NCBI GenBank assembly: GCA_016124195.1
Contig: WGOE01000006.1
Span: forward strand, 310,001 to 374,000
DNA length: 64,000 bases
Direction: 5' to 3'
Source of the DNA: a bacterium
GTDB taxonomy: Bacteria > Pseudomonadota > Alphaproteobacteria > Rhodobacterales > Rhodobacteraceae
The position numbers were made by a program, and so were the translations under genes. Under the pieces are notes generated by a model. The model saw only the letters and a list, made by a program, of their open reading frames with translations, did no database searches and was not told the origin of the DNA. Shown one piece after another: positions 9,339-18,567 of the stretch; position 1 is the first letter of the stretch, and every line of letters begins with the position of its first letter.

Positions 9339-10162
9339 TGCGCGTCTTTCTTGCCCGTCACCACGTCGATGTCAGGCGCATCGACCGCCTTCATGCCTAC
9401 GACATGGTAGCCCGCATCGACATGCAGCTTTTCGCCGGTGGTGCCCGAGCCGAGGTCGGACAACAGATAGAGCGCCGCCTTGCCCACCTCGTCCTGATCG
9501 ACATTGCGGCGCAGGGGGGCGTTCAGCTCGTTCCACTTCATGATATAGCGGAAATCGCCGATGCCGCTGGCCGCCAGCGTCTTGATCGTGCCGGCCGAGA
9601 TCGCGTTGACGCGGATGCCGTCCTTGCCCAGATCCTCGGCCAGATACATGACCGAAGCCTCGAGCGCGGCCTTGGCGATGCCCATCACGTTGTAATGCGG
9701 CATGACCTTTTCGGCGCCGTAATAGGTCAGGGTCAGAAGGCTGCCGCCGTCCGGCATCATCGTGGCGGCGCGCCGGCAGACCGAGGTGAAGGAATAGACC
9801 GAGATGTCCATCGTCATGGCGAAATTCGCCTTCGACGTATCGACATAGCGGCCGCGCAGTTCGTTCTTGTCAGAGAACCCGATGGCATGGACCAGAAAGT
9901 CGATCTTGCCCCATTTCTTGGCCAGCCGCGCGAAAAGCGCGTCGATCGAGGCTTCGTCGGCCACATCGCATTCGACCATCTCGTCCATGCCGATCGACGA
10001 GATCAGCGGCAGGACACGCTTCTTCAGCGCCTCGCCCTGATAGGAGAAGGCAATTTCGGCCCCCTGATCGGCCAGCGCCCTGGCGATGCCCCAGGCGATC
10101 GACTTGTCGTTGGCCAGCCCCATGATGAGGCCGCGCTTGCCTGCCATTAGTCCAGTTGACAT
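9335..10162 (-). CDS. fabI: Enoyl-[acyl-carrier-protein] reductase (NADH)
   Basis: This 275-residue short-chain dehydrogenase-type enzyme performs the last reduction of each fatty acid elongation round and is the target of triclosan-class inhibitors. The NADH-binding GLANDKSIAWGIA segment is near residues 14-26. The active-site Tyr and Lys are in YNVMGIAK (Tyr-X6-Lys), with a second tyrosine in LTYYGAEK. The ATG at 10162 (MSTGLMAGKRGLIMG) is preferred over a GTG six codons upstream. It is first in a minus-strand run and divergent from pdxH, with a 93-bp shared promoter region. Confidence 0.95.
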   Translation of the reverse strand: MSTGLMAGKRGLIMGLANDKSIAWGIARALADQGAEIAFSYQGEALKKRVLPLISSIGMDEMVECDVADEASIDALFARLAKKWGKIDFLVHAIGFSDKNELRGRYVDTSKANFAMTMDISVYSFTSVCRRAATMMPDGGSLLTLTYYGAEKVMPHYNVMGIAKAALEASVMYLAEDLGKDGIRVNAISAGTIKTLAASGIGDFRYIMKWNELNAPLRRNVDQDEVGKAALYLLSDLGSGTTGEKLHVDAGYHVVGMKAVDAPDIDVVTGKKDAQ

Positions 10163-10255
10163 TCGGTCTTCCCCAGCCACCTATCCGCATGGCCCCGTGT
10201 AGGCGATTGAGGCGGCTGCATCAAGGGCGGGGCTTGCCCAAGGGAAGGACGACAG

Positions 10256-10882
10256 ATGGACAACGTGATCGACAAGACCCGGGACCGCGGCGGGCTTTTC
10301 GCCGGCGACGACCCCTTTGCCATCGCCCGGGCCTGGACCGCCGAGGCTGAAGCCCATGAGATCAACGACGCCAATGCCATCGCCCTCGCCACGGTCGATG
10401 CGCAGGGCATGCCCAATGTGCGCATGGTGCTGCTGAAGGAAATCGAGGCCGCGGCCTTCGTCTTCTATACCAACTACGGCTCGAAAAAGGCGCAGGAGGC
10501 CGAGGGCGCGGGCAAGGCCGCCTTCGTGATGCACTGGAAGTCGCTGCGCCGGCAGATCCGGGTGCGCGGGCTGGTCAGCCGCGAGGAAGGCCCGCAGGCC
10601 GATGCCTATTACGCCTCGCGCAGCCTGAAATCGCGGCTTGGTGCCTGGGCCAGCCATCAGTCGCAGCCCCTGTCCTCGCGTGCGGCGCTGATGGCGGATG
10701 TGGCGCGCATCACGCTCGAACAGGGCCCCAACCCCAAGCGCCCACCCTTCTGGGGTGGTTTTCGCATCACCCCGGTCGAGATCGAATTCTGGGCCGATGG
10801 GGCCTTCCGGCTGCATGACCGGTTTCGTTGGACCCGGCCGGACGCGCAGTCTTCGTGGACGGTCGAACGGCTCAATCCGTGA
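10256..10882 (+). CDS. pdxH: Pyridoxamine/pyridoxine 5'-phosphate oxidase
   Basis: The 208-residue FMN enzyme makes pyridoxal 5'-phosphate, the last step of vitamin B6 synthesis and salvage. Family blocks are clear: [35 protein letters not shown], the [14 protein letters not shown] segment, and a C-terminal PVEIEFW...RLHDRFRW substrate-binding region ending in WTVERLNP. The closing Arg-Leu-Asn-Pro is the usual end of this family. AGGACGACAG precedes the ATG. Divergent from fabI. Confidence 0.95.
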   Translation: MDNVIDKTRDRGGLFAGDDPFAIARAWTAEAEAHEINDANAIALATVDAQGMPNVRMVLLKEIEAAAFVFYTNYGSKKAQEAEGAGKAAFVMHWKSLRRQIRVRGLVSREEGPQADAYYASRSLKSRLGAWASHQSQPLSSRAALMADVARITLEQGPNPKRPPFWGGFRITPVEIEFWADGAFRLHDRFRWTRPDAQSSWTVERLNP

Positions 10883-11020
10883 GCGTCCATCCTCTGCTGC
10901 GAGGTAAACTATCCATTTGGACAGGATGGGCCGGATTAGTTTGATTTGCCTCTTGCATGTTCGTTTTTGTTCGTTGCATGCATTTGTCGGCGAGACTTAC
11001 ACCGGAAAATACCGTTCGAC

Positions 11021-11545
11021 ATGGAAGACGAAGACAAAGCCATCCTGACCCTGCAAGGTCGGGTCAAGTGGTTCGATCCGGGCAAGGGCTTCGGGTTCAT
11101 CCTCGCGGACGAGGGTGGCAGCGACATTCTTCTTCATGCGAACGTGCTGCGCAATTTCGGCCAAAGTTCGGTGGCCGACGGGGCCTCGATCACGGTGCGG
11201 GTGCAAAAGACGCCGCGGGGTCAGCAGGCGGTCGAGGTGATCGGCATTTCTCCGCCGTCCGGCGTGCAACTGGCCCTGAGCGAAGAGGACGGCACCGATC
11301 TCGAGGCCTATGCCGACTTGCCTTTGCAACCCGCGCGCGTCAAGTGGTTCGACAAGGACAAGGGGTTCGGGTTTGCCAATGCCTTTGGCCGGCCCGAGGA
11401 TGTGTTCATCCATATCGAGGTGCTGCGGGTGTCGGGCTTTGCCGATCTGCAGGCGGGCGAGGCGGTCTGCCTGCGCATCATCGAAGGCAAGCGGGGCCAG
11501 ATGGCCGTACAGGTGGTGTCATGGGAAAGTGCGTTGCGGCGCTGA
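11021..11545 (+). CDS. Cold-shock protein with two cold-shock domains
   Basis: The 174-residue protein has two complete cold-shock (S1-like OB) domains: residues about 10-75, starting GRVKWFDPGKGFGFI, and about 105-170, starting ARVKWFDKDKGFGFA. Each carries the RNP1-like KGFGF motif that binds single-stranded nucleic acid. Most bacterial cold-shock proteins have a single domain; the double form is common in alphaproteobacteria. The ATG at 11021 was chosen as the first in-frame start before the domain. The 138-bp region upstream is T-rich compared with its surroundings (TCTTGCATGTTCGTTTTTG), which suits a cold-shock leader, though I see no definite structure. The last 25 bp overlap the next gene. 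Confidence 0.92.
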   Translation: MEDEDKAILTLQGRVKWFDPGKGFGFILADEGGSDILLHANVLRNFGQSSVADGASITVRVQKTPRGQQAVEVIGISPPSGVQLALSEEDGTDLEAYADLPLQPARVKWFDKDKGFGFANAFGRPEDVFIHIEVLRVSGFADLQAGEAVCLRIIEGKRGQMAVQVVSWESALRR

Positions 11546-11997
11546 TCGGGATCTGGGCTCTGGCGGCGGGTCCGGGTTTTGCCGCCTGCGCGCCCGGTGC
11601 GGTGGAATTGCGCTGGCCCGGCGGCGGCCAGGCCCGCTTTACGGTCGAGATCGCCGATACCGATGCCGAGCGCGAGCAGGGCCTGATGTTTCGCGATCAT
11701 CTGGCCAGTTCGGCCGGCATGCTTTTTGTCTTCGATGCGCCCGAACATGCGCATTTCTGGATGAAGAACACGCTGATCCCCTTGGACATGGTCTTTGCCG
11801 ACCAGACGGGCCGGGTGACGGTGGTGCATTCCAACGCGGTGCCGGGCGATCTGACCCCGATCGACGGGGGCGAAGGCGTGGCCTATGTGCTTGAAATCAA
11901 GGGCGGGTTGGCGGCGCGGATGGGGATTGTGCCGGGCGCCGATTTGCGCAGCGACCGGATCGACCAGTCGCTGGCGCTCTGGCCCTGTGGTCAGTGA
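11521..11997 (+). CDS. DUF192 secreted protein
   Basis: The 158-residue protein has a Sec signal peptide (MGKCVAALIGIWALAAGPGFA, residues 1-21) and a DUF192 domain: TDAEREQGLMFRDHL, MLFVFDAPEHAHFWMKNTLIPLDMVFAD and VLEIKGG. The HFWMKNT strand is the family signature. The function is not established. The ATG lies inside the end of the cold-shock gene in another frame, a 25-bp overlap, so translation is likely coupled. Confidence 0.88.
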   Translation: MGKCVAALIGIWALAAGPGFAACAPGAVELRWPGGGQARFTVEIADTDAEREQGLMFRDHLASSAGMLFVFDAPEHAHFWMKNTLIPLDMVFADQTGRVTVVHSNAVPGDLTPIDGGEGVAYVLEIKGGLAARMGIVPGADLRSDRIDQSLALWPCGQ

Positions 11998-12105
11998 CCG
12001 GCCCGGGCCATGCCGGCCGCCGGGAACACTGCGCAAATCCTGACCCTTCCGTGCCGGCGGGCGCTTTTCAATCGCCGCGAATCCCTATAGACACCCTGAC
12101 AGGAA

Positions 12106-12182
<77 letters not shown>

Positions 12183-12205
12183 AGATTTGCGACAGGGTAG
12201 GGAAC

Positions 12206-12228
12206 GGCAGCCGCGATCAATCGCGGCT
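12206..12228. repeat. Palindromic repeat family A, copy 1
   Basis: Contains the perfect inverted repeat AGCCGCGATCAATCGCGGCT (12209-12228; 9-bp arms, CA in the middle), preceded by GGC. The same 23 bases recur exactly at 35103-35125, there inside a coding sequence. It lies 24 bp after tRNA-Pro. Confidence 0.85.
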
Positions 12229-12328
12229 CTGGCGCGCGCGGGGAAGGCAGCGTGATAGTCCGGGCCTGCCGCGGGCCAGACTTGCCCCGAGACGAGCGCC
12301 GTCCCATATCCGTGCAGGAGGTGATGCC

Positions 12329-13759
12329 ATGACCCTGATCTTCGATCACTCCTATGCCCGCGATCTGCCCGGCACCTATCTGCGCGAGCGCCCCGATCCG
12401 GCCCCGGCGCCGCGTCTTCTGGCGCTGAACGAGGCCTTGGCCCGCGATCTGGGTCTGGACCCCGGAGACCTGGGCCGCCACGCGGCCGAGTGGTTTTCCG
12501 GCGCGGCCCTGCCGCCGGGCGCCGAACCCATAGCACTGGCCTATGCGGGCCACCAGTTCGGCGGCTTCTCGGCCCAGCTTGGCGATGGGCGCGCGCATCT
12601 GTTGGGCGAGATGCTGACGCCGAAGGGGCGCTTTGATCTGCAGCTCAAGGGCTCGGGCCGCACCGCCTTTTCGCGCGGCGGTGATGGCAAGGCGGCGGTA
12701 GGGCCGATGCTGCGGGAATATCTGATCTCGGAGGCGATGGCGGCGCTGGGCGTGCCGACGACGCGTGCGCTGGCGGTGGTGGCAACCGGAGAGGAGATCT
12801 GGCGCGATACGGGCAAGCTGCCGGGCGCCGTGCTGGCCCGGGTGGCGGCGAGCCATATCCGGGTCGGCACCTTCCAGTTCTTTGCCGCCCGCGGCGAGGT
12901 GGACCAGTTGCGGCGCCTGACCGCCTATACGATCGCGCGCCATTATCCCGACCTTGCCGCCGACGACGCGCTTGGCCTTTTCGACGCGGTGGCGGACCGT
13001 CAGATCCGCCTGATCGCGCAGTGGATGGGCTTGGGCTTCCTGCATGGCGTGATGAATACCGACAACATGGCCCTTTCGGGCGAGACGATCGACTATGGCC
13101 CCTGCGCCTTCATGGAGGCCTATGCTCCGGGCACGGTGTTTTCCTCGATCGACCGGCAGGGGCGTTATGCCTATGCCAACCAGCCGCTGATCCTGGGCTG
13201 GAACCTCGCGCGCCTGGCCGAGGCACTGCTGCCGCTGATCGACGCCGACCAGACCCGCGCCGTTGATTTGGCCAATGCCCAGCTCGAGTCGATTGCCCCG
13301 GCCTACCGTGTCGCCTGGCTGAGTGTGATGCGCGCCAAACTGGGCCTCGCCGGGGCCGATCCGCAGGACGGCGCGCTGGCCGATGACTTTCTGGCGGCGA
13401 TTGCCGGCGCCGACTGGACCCTGAGCTTCCGCGCCCTCGCGGCGGCTGCCGAAGGCCGGGATGCGGATCTTCTGAGCCTTGTGGCCGATCCCGGGCCGTT
13501 GACCGCCTGGCTGGCGCGCTGGCAGAGCCGTCTGGCTCCGGACGCGCCCGCCGCCCTGCGGCGCGCCAACCCCGCCGTGATCCCGCGCAACCATCTGGTC
13601 GAGGCGGCCCTGAGTGCGGCCACCGAAGGCGACCTTGCCCCCTTCGAGGCGTTGCTTGACGCCGTGCGCGCCCCCTTTGACCCCGAAGCCGGGCGCGAGG
13701 CCTTCACCCGGCCCGCGCCGAAGGACTTTGGCCCCTATGTCACCTTTTGCGGAACCTGA
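12329..13759 (+). CDS. selO: Protein adenylyltransferase SelO (YdiU family)
   Basis: The 476-residue pseudokinase-fold enzyme transfers AMP from ATP to Ser/Thr/Tyr side chains of target proteins in an inverted ATP orientation, a role tied to redox homeostasis in studied members. Family blocks: YAGHQFGGFSAQLGDGRAHLLGE, DLQLKGSGRTAFSRGGDGKAA (ATP-binding lysine region), MREYLISEAMAALGVPTTRALAVV-type segment, HGVMNTDNMALSGETIDYGPCAF (catalytic and metal-binding Asn/Asp). The C-terminus ends in Phe-Cys-Gly-Thr, keeping the near-terminal cysteine typical of bacterial members in place of selenocysteine. AGGAGGTGATGCC precedes the ATG. Confidence 0.93.
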   Translation: MTLIFDHSYARDLPGTYLRERPDPAPAPRLLALNEALARDLGLDPGDLGRHAAEWFSGAALPPGAEPIALAYAGHQFGGFSAQLGDGRAHLLGEMLTPKGRFDLQLKGSGRTAFSRGGDGKAAVGPMLREYLISEAMAALGVPTTRALAVVATGEEIWRDTGKLPGAVLARVAASHIRVGTFQFFAARGEVDQLRRLTAYTIARHYPDLAADDALGLFDAVADRQIRLIAQWMGLGFLHGVMNTDNMALSGETIDYGPCAFMEAYAPGTVFSSIDRQGRYAYANQPLILGWNLARLAEALLPLIDADQTRAVDLANAQLESIAPAYRVAWLSVMRAKLGLAGADPQDGALADDFLAAIAGADWTLSFRALAAAAEGRDADLLSLVADPGPLTAWLARWQSRLAPDAPAALRRANPAVIPRNHLVEAALSAATEGDLAPFEALLDAVRAPFDPEAGREAFTRPAPKDFGPYVTFCGT

Positions 13760-13763
13760 CCCT

Positions 13764-13798
13764 TTCATCTGTTTGCAAATATCCCCGCCGGAGGCTTC
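13764..13798 (-). repeat. Intergenic repeat family D, copy 1
   Basis: Read on the minus strand this is a CTCCGGCGGGGATATTTG tract followed by AAACAGATGAAAGG. Related tracts occur at 14445, 16883, 25195, 26693 and 54477. Sits just after selO. Confidence 0.6.
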
Positions 13799-13851
13799 CT
13801 CGTCCATGCAGGGCGTTGACGCCACCGGGCTGACTGGCGTTCAATGCCGCC

Positions 13852-14412
13852 ATGAATCCGCGTTCCGACATCCATGACCGTCTGGCCGCCTCGCTGCGGC
13901 AAGCGCGCAAGGCGCGCGGCCTCAGCCTTGATGCGGTGGCCAAGCTGTCGGGGGTCAGCCGGTCGATGGTCAGCCAGATCGAGCGCGCCGAATCCTCGCC
14001 CACCGTCGCCACGCTGTGGAACCTGACCCAGGCCTTGCAGGTCGATTTCGCGGGCCTGCTGGAGGGGCGCCCGGCGCCCGGCATCGAGGTGATGCGTGCC
14101 GAGGCGGCCCCGATCATTGCCGGCCGCGGCCGCGACCTTGTGATCCGCATCCTGTCGCCCGCCGAAGCGGTCGGCGCGCACGAGGTCTATGACCTGAGGT
14201 TTGGAGCCGAAGGCGAACTGGTGTCGGACCCGCATTCGCCGGGATGCCGCGAACAATTGACGGTGATCGAAGGGCAGTTGCGCGTTGTGTCGGGCGAGGA
14301 GGAGAGCCTGCTGGGCCCCGGGGACACCGCGCGCTATCCGGCTGACCGGCCTCATGCGATTCATGCGCTGGCGGCTGCGGCGCGTGCTATTCTCATTGTG
14401 CAGGACAGCTGA
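13852..14412 (+). CDS. XRE-family transcriptional regulator with cupin domain
   Basis: The 186-residue protein has an N-terminal helix-turn-helix of the XRE type (residues about 8-65: LRQARKARGLSLDAVAKLSGVSRSMVSQIERAESSPTVATLWNL) and a C-terminal cupin_2 fold (residues about 105-183: CREQLTVIEGQLRVVSGEEE, LGPGDTARYPADRPHAIHAL). This SutR/PuuR-like architecture senses small molecules and usually controls nearby amino acid or amine metabolism. The kbl-tdh threonine genes start 148 bp downstream on the same strand, so control of them is a reasonable guess but not shown. Confidence 0.88.
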   Translation: MNPRSDIHDRLAASLRQARKARGLSLDAVAKLSGVSRSMVSQIERAESSPTVATLWNLTQALQVDFAGLLEGRPAPGIEVMRAEAAPIIAGRGRDLVIRILSPAEAVGAHEVYDLRFGAEGELVSDPHSPGCREQLTVIEGQLRVVSGEEESLLGPGDTARYPADRPHAIHALAAAARAILIVQDS

Positions 14413-14418
14413 AACGGC

Positions 14419-14450
14419 CGGGGGTTTCACACCCCCGGACCCCCGTGGAG
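14419..14450 (+). repeat. Repeat family C, copy 1 (hairpin plus CCCCCGTGGAG)
   Basis: Starts with CGGGGGTTTCACACCCCCG (stem CCGGGGGT/ACCCCCGG at 14418-14438, loop TTCAC), followed by G and ACCCCCGTGGAG. It matches the minus strand of 25270-25301 at 31 of 32 bases. It is immediately after the XRE-cupin gene, where the hairpin could act in termination, but no T-run follows. The tail GTATTTGTTCCTGGATGAA (14451 on) resembles family D. Confidence 0.7.
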
Positions 14451-14560
14451 GTATTTGTTCCTGGATGAAGCAGGTTTCCGGCGTAGCGGATTTGTATCCG
14501 TTATATTGACATTTTGGCCGGGGCCCGCGATTATTCCGTTGAGTTGGAGGACGTTCCGTC

Positions 14561-15745
14561 ATGGCAGAGGCGTTTCTGGACCACCTGAAGGCGACCCTTG
14601 CGGCGATCGAGGCCGAAGGGTTGATGAAGCAAGAGCGCTATATCGAGGGGCCGCAGGGCGCGCGGGTGCAGATCGGCGGCCGCCCCATGCTGAACCTTTG
14701 CGCCAACAATTACCTGGGCCTGGCCAATGATCCTCGTCTGGTTGAGGCGGCGCGGGCGGCGATGGAAAGCCATGGCTACGGCATGGCCTCGGTTCGCTTC
14801 ATTTGCGGCACGCAGGATCTGCACCGGGCTTTGGAGGCGCGGATCGCGGCCTTTCTGGGCATGCAGGATGCGATTCTGTTCGCGGCCTGTTTCGATGCCA
14901 ATGGCGGGGTCTTCGAACCCCTGCTGGGCGAGGCGGATGCCATCGTCTCGGACAGTCTGAACCATGCCTCGATCATCGACGGCATCCGCCTGTGCAAGGC
15001 GAGGCGGTTTCGCTTTCAGAACAATGACATGGAAGACCTGGAGCGGCAGTTGAAAGCCGCACGCGAGGGCGGGGCGCGCTTTGTGCTGATCGCGACGGAC
15101 GGGGTGTTTTCGATGGATGGCTATTTCGCCAATCTGGAAGAGATCACGCGGCTGGCCGGCGCCTATGACGCGCTGACCCTGGTCGACGATTGCCATGCGA
15201 CGGGATTTGTCGGGCCCCAGGGGCGCGGTACGCCGGCGCGGGCCGGGGTCAAGGTCGATATCCTGACCGGGACCTTCGGCAAGGCTCTGGGCGGGGCCCT
15301 GGGCGGCTATGTGGCCGGGCCGCAGCCGGTGATCGACCTCTTGCGGCAAAGGGCGCGGCCCTATCTGTTTTCCAACGCGCTGCCGCCTGCGGTGGTGGGA
15401 GCGGCGCTGGCGGCCCTTGATATCGTCGAGGCGGCGGACGATCTGCGCAAGCAATTGACCACGAATGCCGGCTATTGGCGCAACATTCTGGAAACCCTGG
15501 GGTTTCATCTGCTGCCCGGCAGCCATCCGATCGTGCCGGTCATGCTGGGCGAGGCGCCCAAGGCGCAGGCCTTCGCCCGGGCGCTGGACAAGCGGGGCAT
15601 CATGGTCTCGCCCTTCTTCTATCCGGTCGTGCCGAAAGGCGGCGCCCGGATCCGGACCCAGATGAATGCCGCGCTGACGCGGGAAGATCTGGACTTTGCG
15701 CTGGAGGCCTTTGCTGACGCGGGCCGTGAAACGGGGGTGTTGTGA
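14561..15745 (+). CDS. kbl: Glycine C-acetyltransferase (2-amino-3-ketobutyrate CoA ligase)
   Basis: The 394-residue PLP enzyme cleaves 2-amino-3-ketobutyrate with CoA to glycine and acetyl-CoA, the second step of threonine breakdown. It is of the alpha-oxoamine synthase family: [15 protein letters not shown] near the N-terminus, [20 protein letters not shown], and the PLP lysine in [15 protein letters not shown]. The ATG at 14561 is preceded by GGAGGA at 10 bases. Its stop overlaps the start of tdh (TGATG), giving a coupled two-gene operon. Confidence 0.96.
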   Translation: MAEAFLDHLKATLAAIEAEGLMKQERYIEGPQGARVQIGGRPMLNLCANNYLGLANDPRLVEAARAAMESHGYGMASVRFICGTQDLHRALEARIAAFLGMQDAILFAACFDANGGVFEPLLGEADAIVSDSLNHASIIDGIRLCKARRFRFQNNDMEDLERQLKAAREGGARFVLIATDGVFSMDGYFANLEEITRLAGAYDALTLVDDCHATGFVGPQGRGTPARAGVKVDILTGTFGKALGGALGGYVAGPQPVIDLLRQRARPYLFSNALPPAVVGAALAALDIVEAADDLRKQLTTNAGYWRNILETLGFHLLPGSHPIVPVMLGEAPKAQAFARALDKRGIMVSPFFYPVVPKGGARIRTQMNAALTREDLDFALEAFADAGRETGVL

Positions 15746-16770
15746 TGAAAGCTCTGGTCAAGGCGCGGCCCGAGACCGGCCTTTGGGTCGAGGACCGCCC
15801 GGTGCCCGACATCGGCCCGGAAGACGTGCTGATCAAGGTGAAGAAGACCGGGATCTGCGGCACCGACATCCACATCTGGAACTGGGACGAATGGGCAGCC
15901 AGGACCGTGCCGGTGGGGCTGGTCACGGGCCACGAATTCGCCGGCGAGATCGTGGCCAAAGGCGCCCAGGTCACCGGGCTGGAGATCGGCCAGCGCTGCT
16001 CGGGCGAGGGGCATCTGATCGGCAAACTCAGCCGGCAAAGCCGGGCGGGACGGTTTCACCTCGATCCCGCAACCCGCGGGATCGGCGTGAACGAACCGGG
16101 CGCCTTCGCCGAATACCTGCGGCTTCCGGCCTTCAACGTGGTTCCGCTGCCGGACGCGATCGACGATGACATCGGCGCCATCCTCGACCCCTTGGGCAAT
16201 GCGGTCCACACGGCGCTGAGCTTCGATCTGGTGGGCGAGGATGTGCTGATCACCGGGGCGGGGCCGATCGGCATCATGGCGGCGGCGGTGGCGCGGCATG
16301 TGGGCGCGCGGCATGTCGTGATCACGGATGTCAATCCGGCGCGGCTGGACCTGGCGGCGCAGGTCGCCGATGTGACGCCGGTCAACGTGGCCCAGCAGGA
16401 TCTGCGCGAGGTTCAGGCCAAGCTGAAGATGGCGCAGGGCTTTGACGTGGGGATGGAGATGTCGGGCAACCAGCAGGCGCTGGACCAGATGATCGAAAGC
16501 CTCGTGATGGGCGGCCGCATCGCGATGCTGGGCATTCCGCCCGGCAAATCTCCGGTGGACTGGAGCCGGATCGTCTTCAAGGCCATCACGATCAAGGGCG
16601 TCTATGGCCGCGAGATCTTCGAGACCTGGTACAAGATGATCGCGATGCTGGAAAACGGGCTGGACGTGCGCCGGGTCATCACGCATCGCTTCAAGGCCGC
16701 CGACTATGTCCGCGGGTTCGAGACGATGCGGTCGGGCCTGTCGGGCAAGGTGGTGCTCGACTGGACCTGA
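15745..16770 (+). CDS. tdh: L-threonine 3-dehydrogenase, structural zinc site lost
   Basis: The 341-residue medium-chain dehydrogenase oxidises L-threonine with NAD+ to 2-amino-3-ketobutyrate, the substrate of Kbl encoded just upstream. Catalytic zinc ligands Cys38 and His63-Glu64 are present ([17 protein letters not shown]), as is the NAD-binding [18 protein letters not shown] segment. The length equals the Escherichia coli enzyme and the two align without gaps over the first 110 residues, yet the four structural-zinc cysteines known in E. coli at 93, 96, 99 and 107 are Gly93, Ser96, Ser99 and Asp107 here. I chose ATG 15745, which overlaps the kbl stop; a GTG one codon earlier is less likely. 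Confidence 0.94.
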   Translation: MKALVKARPETGLWVEDRPVPDIGPEDVLIKVKKTGICGTDIHIWNWDEWAARTVPVGLVTGHEFAGEIVAKGAQVTGLEIGQRCSGEGHLIGKLSRQSRAGRFHLDPATRGIGVNEPGAFAEYLRLPAFNVVPLPDAIDDDIGAILDPLGNAVHTALSFDLVGEDVLITGAGPIGIMAAAVARHVGARHVVITDVNPARLDLAAQVADVTPVNVAQQDLREVQAKLKMAQGFDVGMEMSGNQQALDQMIESLVMGGRIAMLGIPPGKSPVDWSRIVFKAITIKGVYGREIFETWYKMIAMLENGLDVRRVITHRFKAADYVRGFETMRSGLSGKVVLDWT

Positions 16771-16882
16771 TCCAGAGGAGCGCCTGCGGCGCAAGCCTTT
16801 CACCGCGCCTCTGGCCTGCGGCCAACCGGCGGGGGCCCTGCCTCCGGCGGGAGTTATGCGGCAAAGCGCAAAGGCAGGGCGC

Positions 16883-16920
16883 CCGCTTTCCCATTCATCC
16901 AGGCAAAAATCCTCTCGGGG
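16883..16920 (-). repeat. Intergenic repeat family D, copy 3, within a palindrome-rich gap
   Basis: On the minus strand: CCGAGAGGATTTTTGCCTGGATGAATGGG, resembling the GGGGATATTTG..AACAGATGAA family. It lies between the convergent tdh and serS genes. The rest of this 193-bp gap (16771-16880) carries nested inverted repeats such as CCAGAGG-AGCGC facing GCGCCTCTGG and GGCCTGCGGCC. Confidence 0.5.
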
Positions 16921-16963
16921 GGTGAGCGCAGCGAGGGGGGCAGACAGCCCCCCCTTTCCTGGC

Positions 16964-18256
16964 TCAGGCCAGGGCGCCGTCAGCCGTGATCCGGGTCTTG
17001 CCGCCGAGGTAGGGGTGGAGCGCCGCCGGCAGGTCCACCGAGCCATCCGCCTGCTGTCCGTTTTCGAGCACCGCGATCAGGCAGCGCCCCACCGCGAGGC
17101 CCGAGCCGTTCAGCGTTGCCACGAAGTCCGGCTTGCCGCCCGAGGCGGGCCGGAACCGGGCGTTCATCCGGCGCGCCTGGAAGCTGCCGCAGGTCGAGAC
17201 CGACGAGATCTCGCGGTATTTCTGCTGGCCGGGCAGCCAGACCTCCAGATCGTGGGTCTTTTGCGCGCCAAAGCCCATGTCGCCGGTGCACAATACGATC
17301 GTGCGGTAGGGCAGGCCGAGTTTCTCCAGGATCGCCTGGGCGCAGCCAGTCATGCGTTCGTGTTCGGCGAGCGCGGTCTCGGGTGTGCAGATCGTCACCA
17401 TCTCGACCTTTTCGAACTGGTGCTGGCGCAGCATGCCGGTGGTGTCCTTGCCTGCCGAACCCGCCTCGGAGCGGAAGCACTGGGTATGGGCGGTCATCCG
17501 GATCGGCAGGCGGGCCTCCTCGAGGATGTCGCCTGCGACCGAATTGGTCAGGGTCACTTCCGAGGTAGGGATCAGCCACCAGCCGTTGGTCGTCTGATAG
17601 CTGTCCTCGGCGAATTTCGGCAGTTGGTTGGTGCCATACATCGCCTCTTCCTTGACGAGGACCGGCGTCCAGGTCTCGGTCAGGCCGTGATCTTCGACAT
17701 GGGTATCCACCATCATCTGGGCCAGCGCGCGGTGCACCCGGGCGACTGCGCCTTTGAGCACGACGAAGCGGCTGCCCGAAAGCTTGGCCGCGGTTTCGAA
17801 ATCCATGCCGGGCAGGACGCCGGCAATCTCGAAATGCTCTTTCGGGGTGAAGTCGAAGTTGCGCGGGTTGCCCCAGCGGCGGATTTCGAGGTTGTCAGCC
17901 TCGTCCCGGCCATCGGGCACTTCGGCCAGCGGCAGATTGGGGATGCCCATCAGCATGTCGCGCAGCCTGGTGTCAAGGTCGGCGGCCAGCTTCTCTCCGT
18001 TTGCGATCATGGCTTTGCGGAGCGACGCGCTTTCGCTGAGGGCCTGAAACTGGGCGGTGTCTCCGCTGGCTTTCGCGGCCCCGGCCTGCCTGGACAGCTT
18101 GTTGAGTTCGGCCTTGCCGGTCTCGGCCGCGAGGATTTGCGCGCGGCGCGCCTCATCCAGCGCGAGGATCTCGGCTGACAGGCCCGACATGCCCCGGCGT
18201 GACAGGGCCGCATCGAAGGCGGCGGGGTTTTCACGGATGGCGCGGATGTCGTGCAT
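16964..18256 (-). CDS. serS: Serine--tRNA ligase
   Basis: The 430-residue class II synthetase charges tRNA-Ser (and tRNA-Sec where present). The N-terminal coiled-coil arm spans residues about 30-105. Motif 2 ([20 protein letters not shown], the Arg binding ATP) and motif 3 ([17 protein letters not shown]) are intact, as is the TSEV block for serine recognition. The ATG at 18256 ([18 protein letters not shown]) is the family's normal start; the 93 residues of open frame upstream are Arg/Pro-rich and non-coding in character. Confidence 0.96.
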   Translation of the reverse strand: MHDIRAIRENPAAFDAALSRRGMSGLSAEILALDEARRAQILAAETGKAELNKLSRQAGAAKASGDTAQFQALSESASLRKAMIANGEKLAADLDTRLRDMLMGIPNLPLAEVPDGRDEADNLEIRRWGNPRNFDFTPKEHFEIAGVLPGMDFETAAKLSGSRFVVLKGAVARVHRALAQMMVDTHVEDHGLTETWTPVLVKEEAMYGTNQLPKFAEDSYQTTNGWWLIPTSEVTLTNSVAGDILEEARLPIRMTAHTQCFRSEAGSAGKDTTGMLRQHQFEKVEMVTICTPETALAEHERMTGCAQAILEKLGLPYRTIVLCTGDMGFGAQKTHDLEVWLPGQQKYREISSVSTCGSFQARRMNARFRPASGGKPDFVATLNGSGLAVGRCLIAVLENGQQADGSVDLPAALHPYLGGKTRITADGALA

Positions 18257-18567
18257 GATCAGACCTCGGGATTGGACTTGGCCCCGTATGCCCGATCCGC
18301 GGCGTTTGGAAAAGCCGGAAAGGCTGCCCGATCGCCGCAGGCCGGTTGGGCAGCCCGCGGCCCGCCCGACCTTTGCGCCGCAGGTCCGGGGGCGCCGCGG
18401 CGTGCGTGGGCCAGGATGCCGCATATCGCGAATGTGGCGGCGCCATGAAACGGCACTGCGGCGCGCGTGGGGTAGGATGGGCAATCTGCCCATCGCCCTT
18501 TCTGGAATCGCTTGCCATGTACGGGCAGAGGGCACAACACTGATCGGCAGGTTCGGGAGGCAGCGCC
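18257..18567. other. Intergenic region between serS and methyltransferase gene
   Basis: A 311-bp divergent gap. It holds the family B palindrome at 18470-18493 and presumably both promoters. I see no convincing gene or RNA in it. Confidence 0.6.
18470..18493 (+). repeat. Palindromic repeat family B, copy 1
   Basis: GGGTAGG followed by the inverted repeat ATGGGCAATCTGCCCAT (7-bp arms, 3-base loop). The same 24 bases occur exactly, in reverse orientation, at 45226-45249. Confidence 0.85.
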
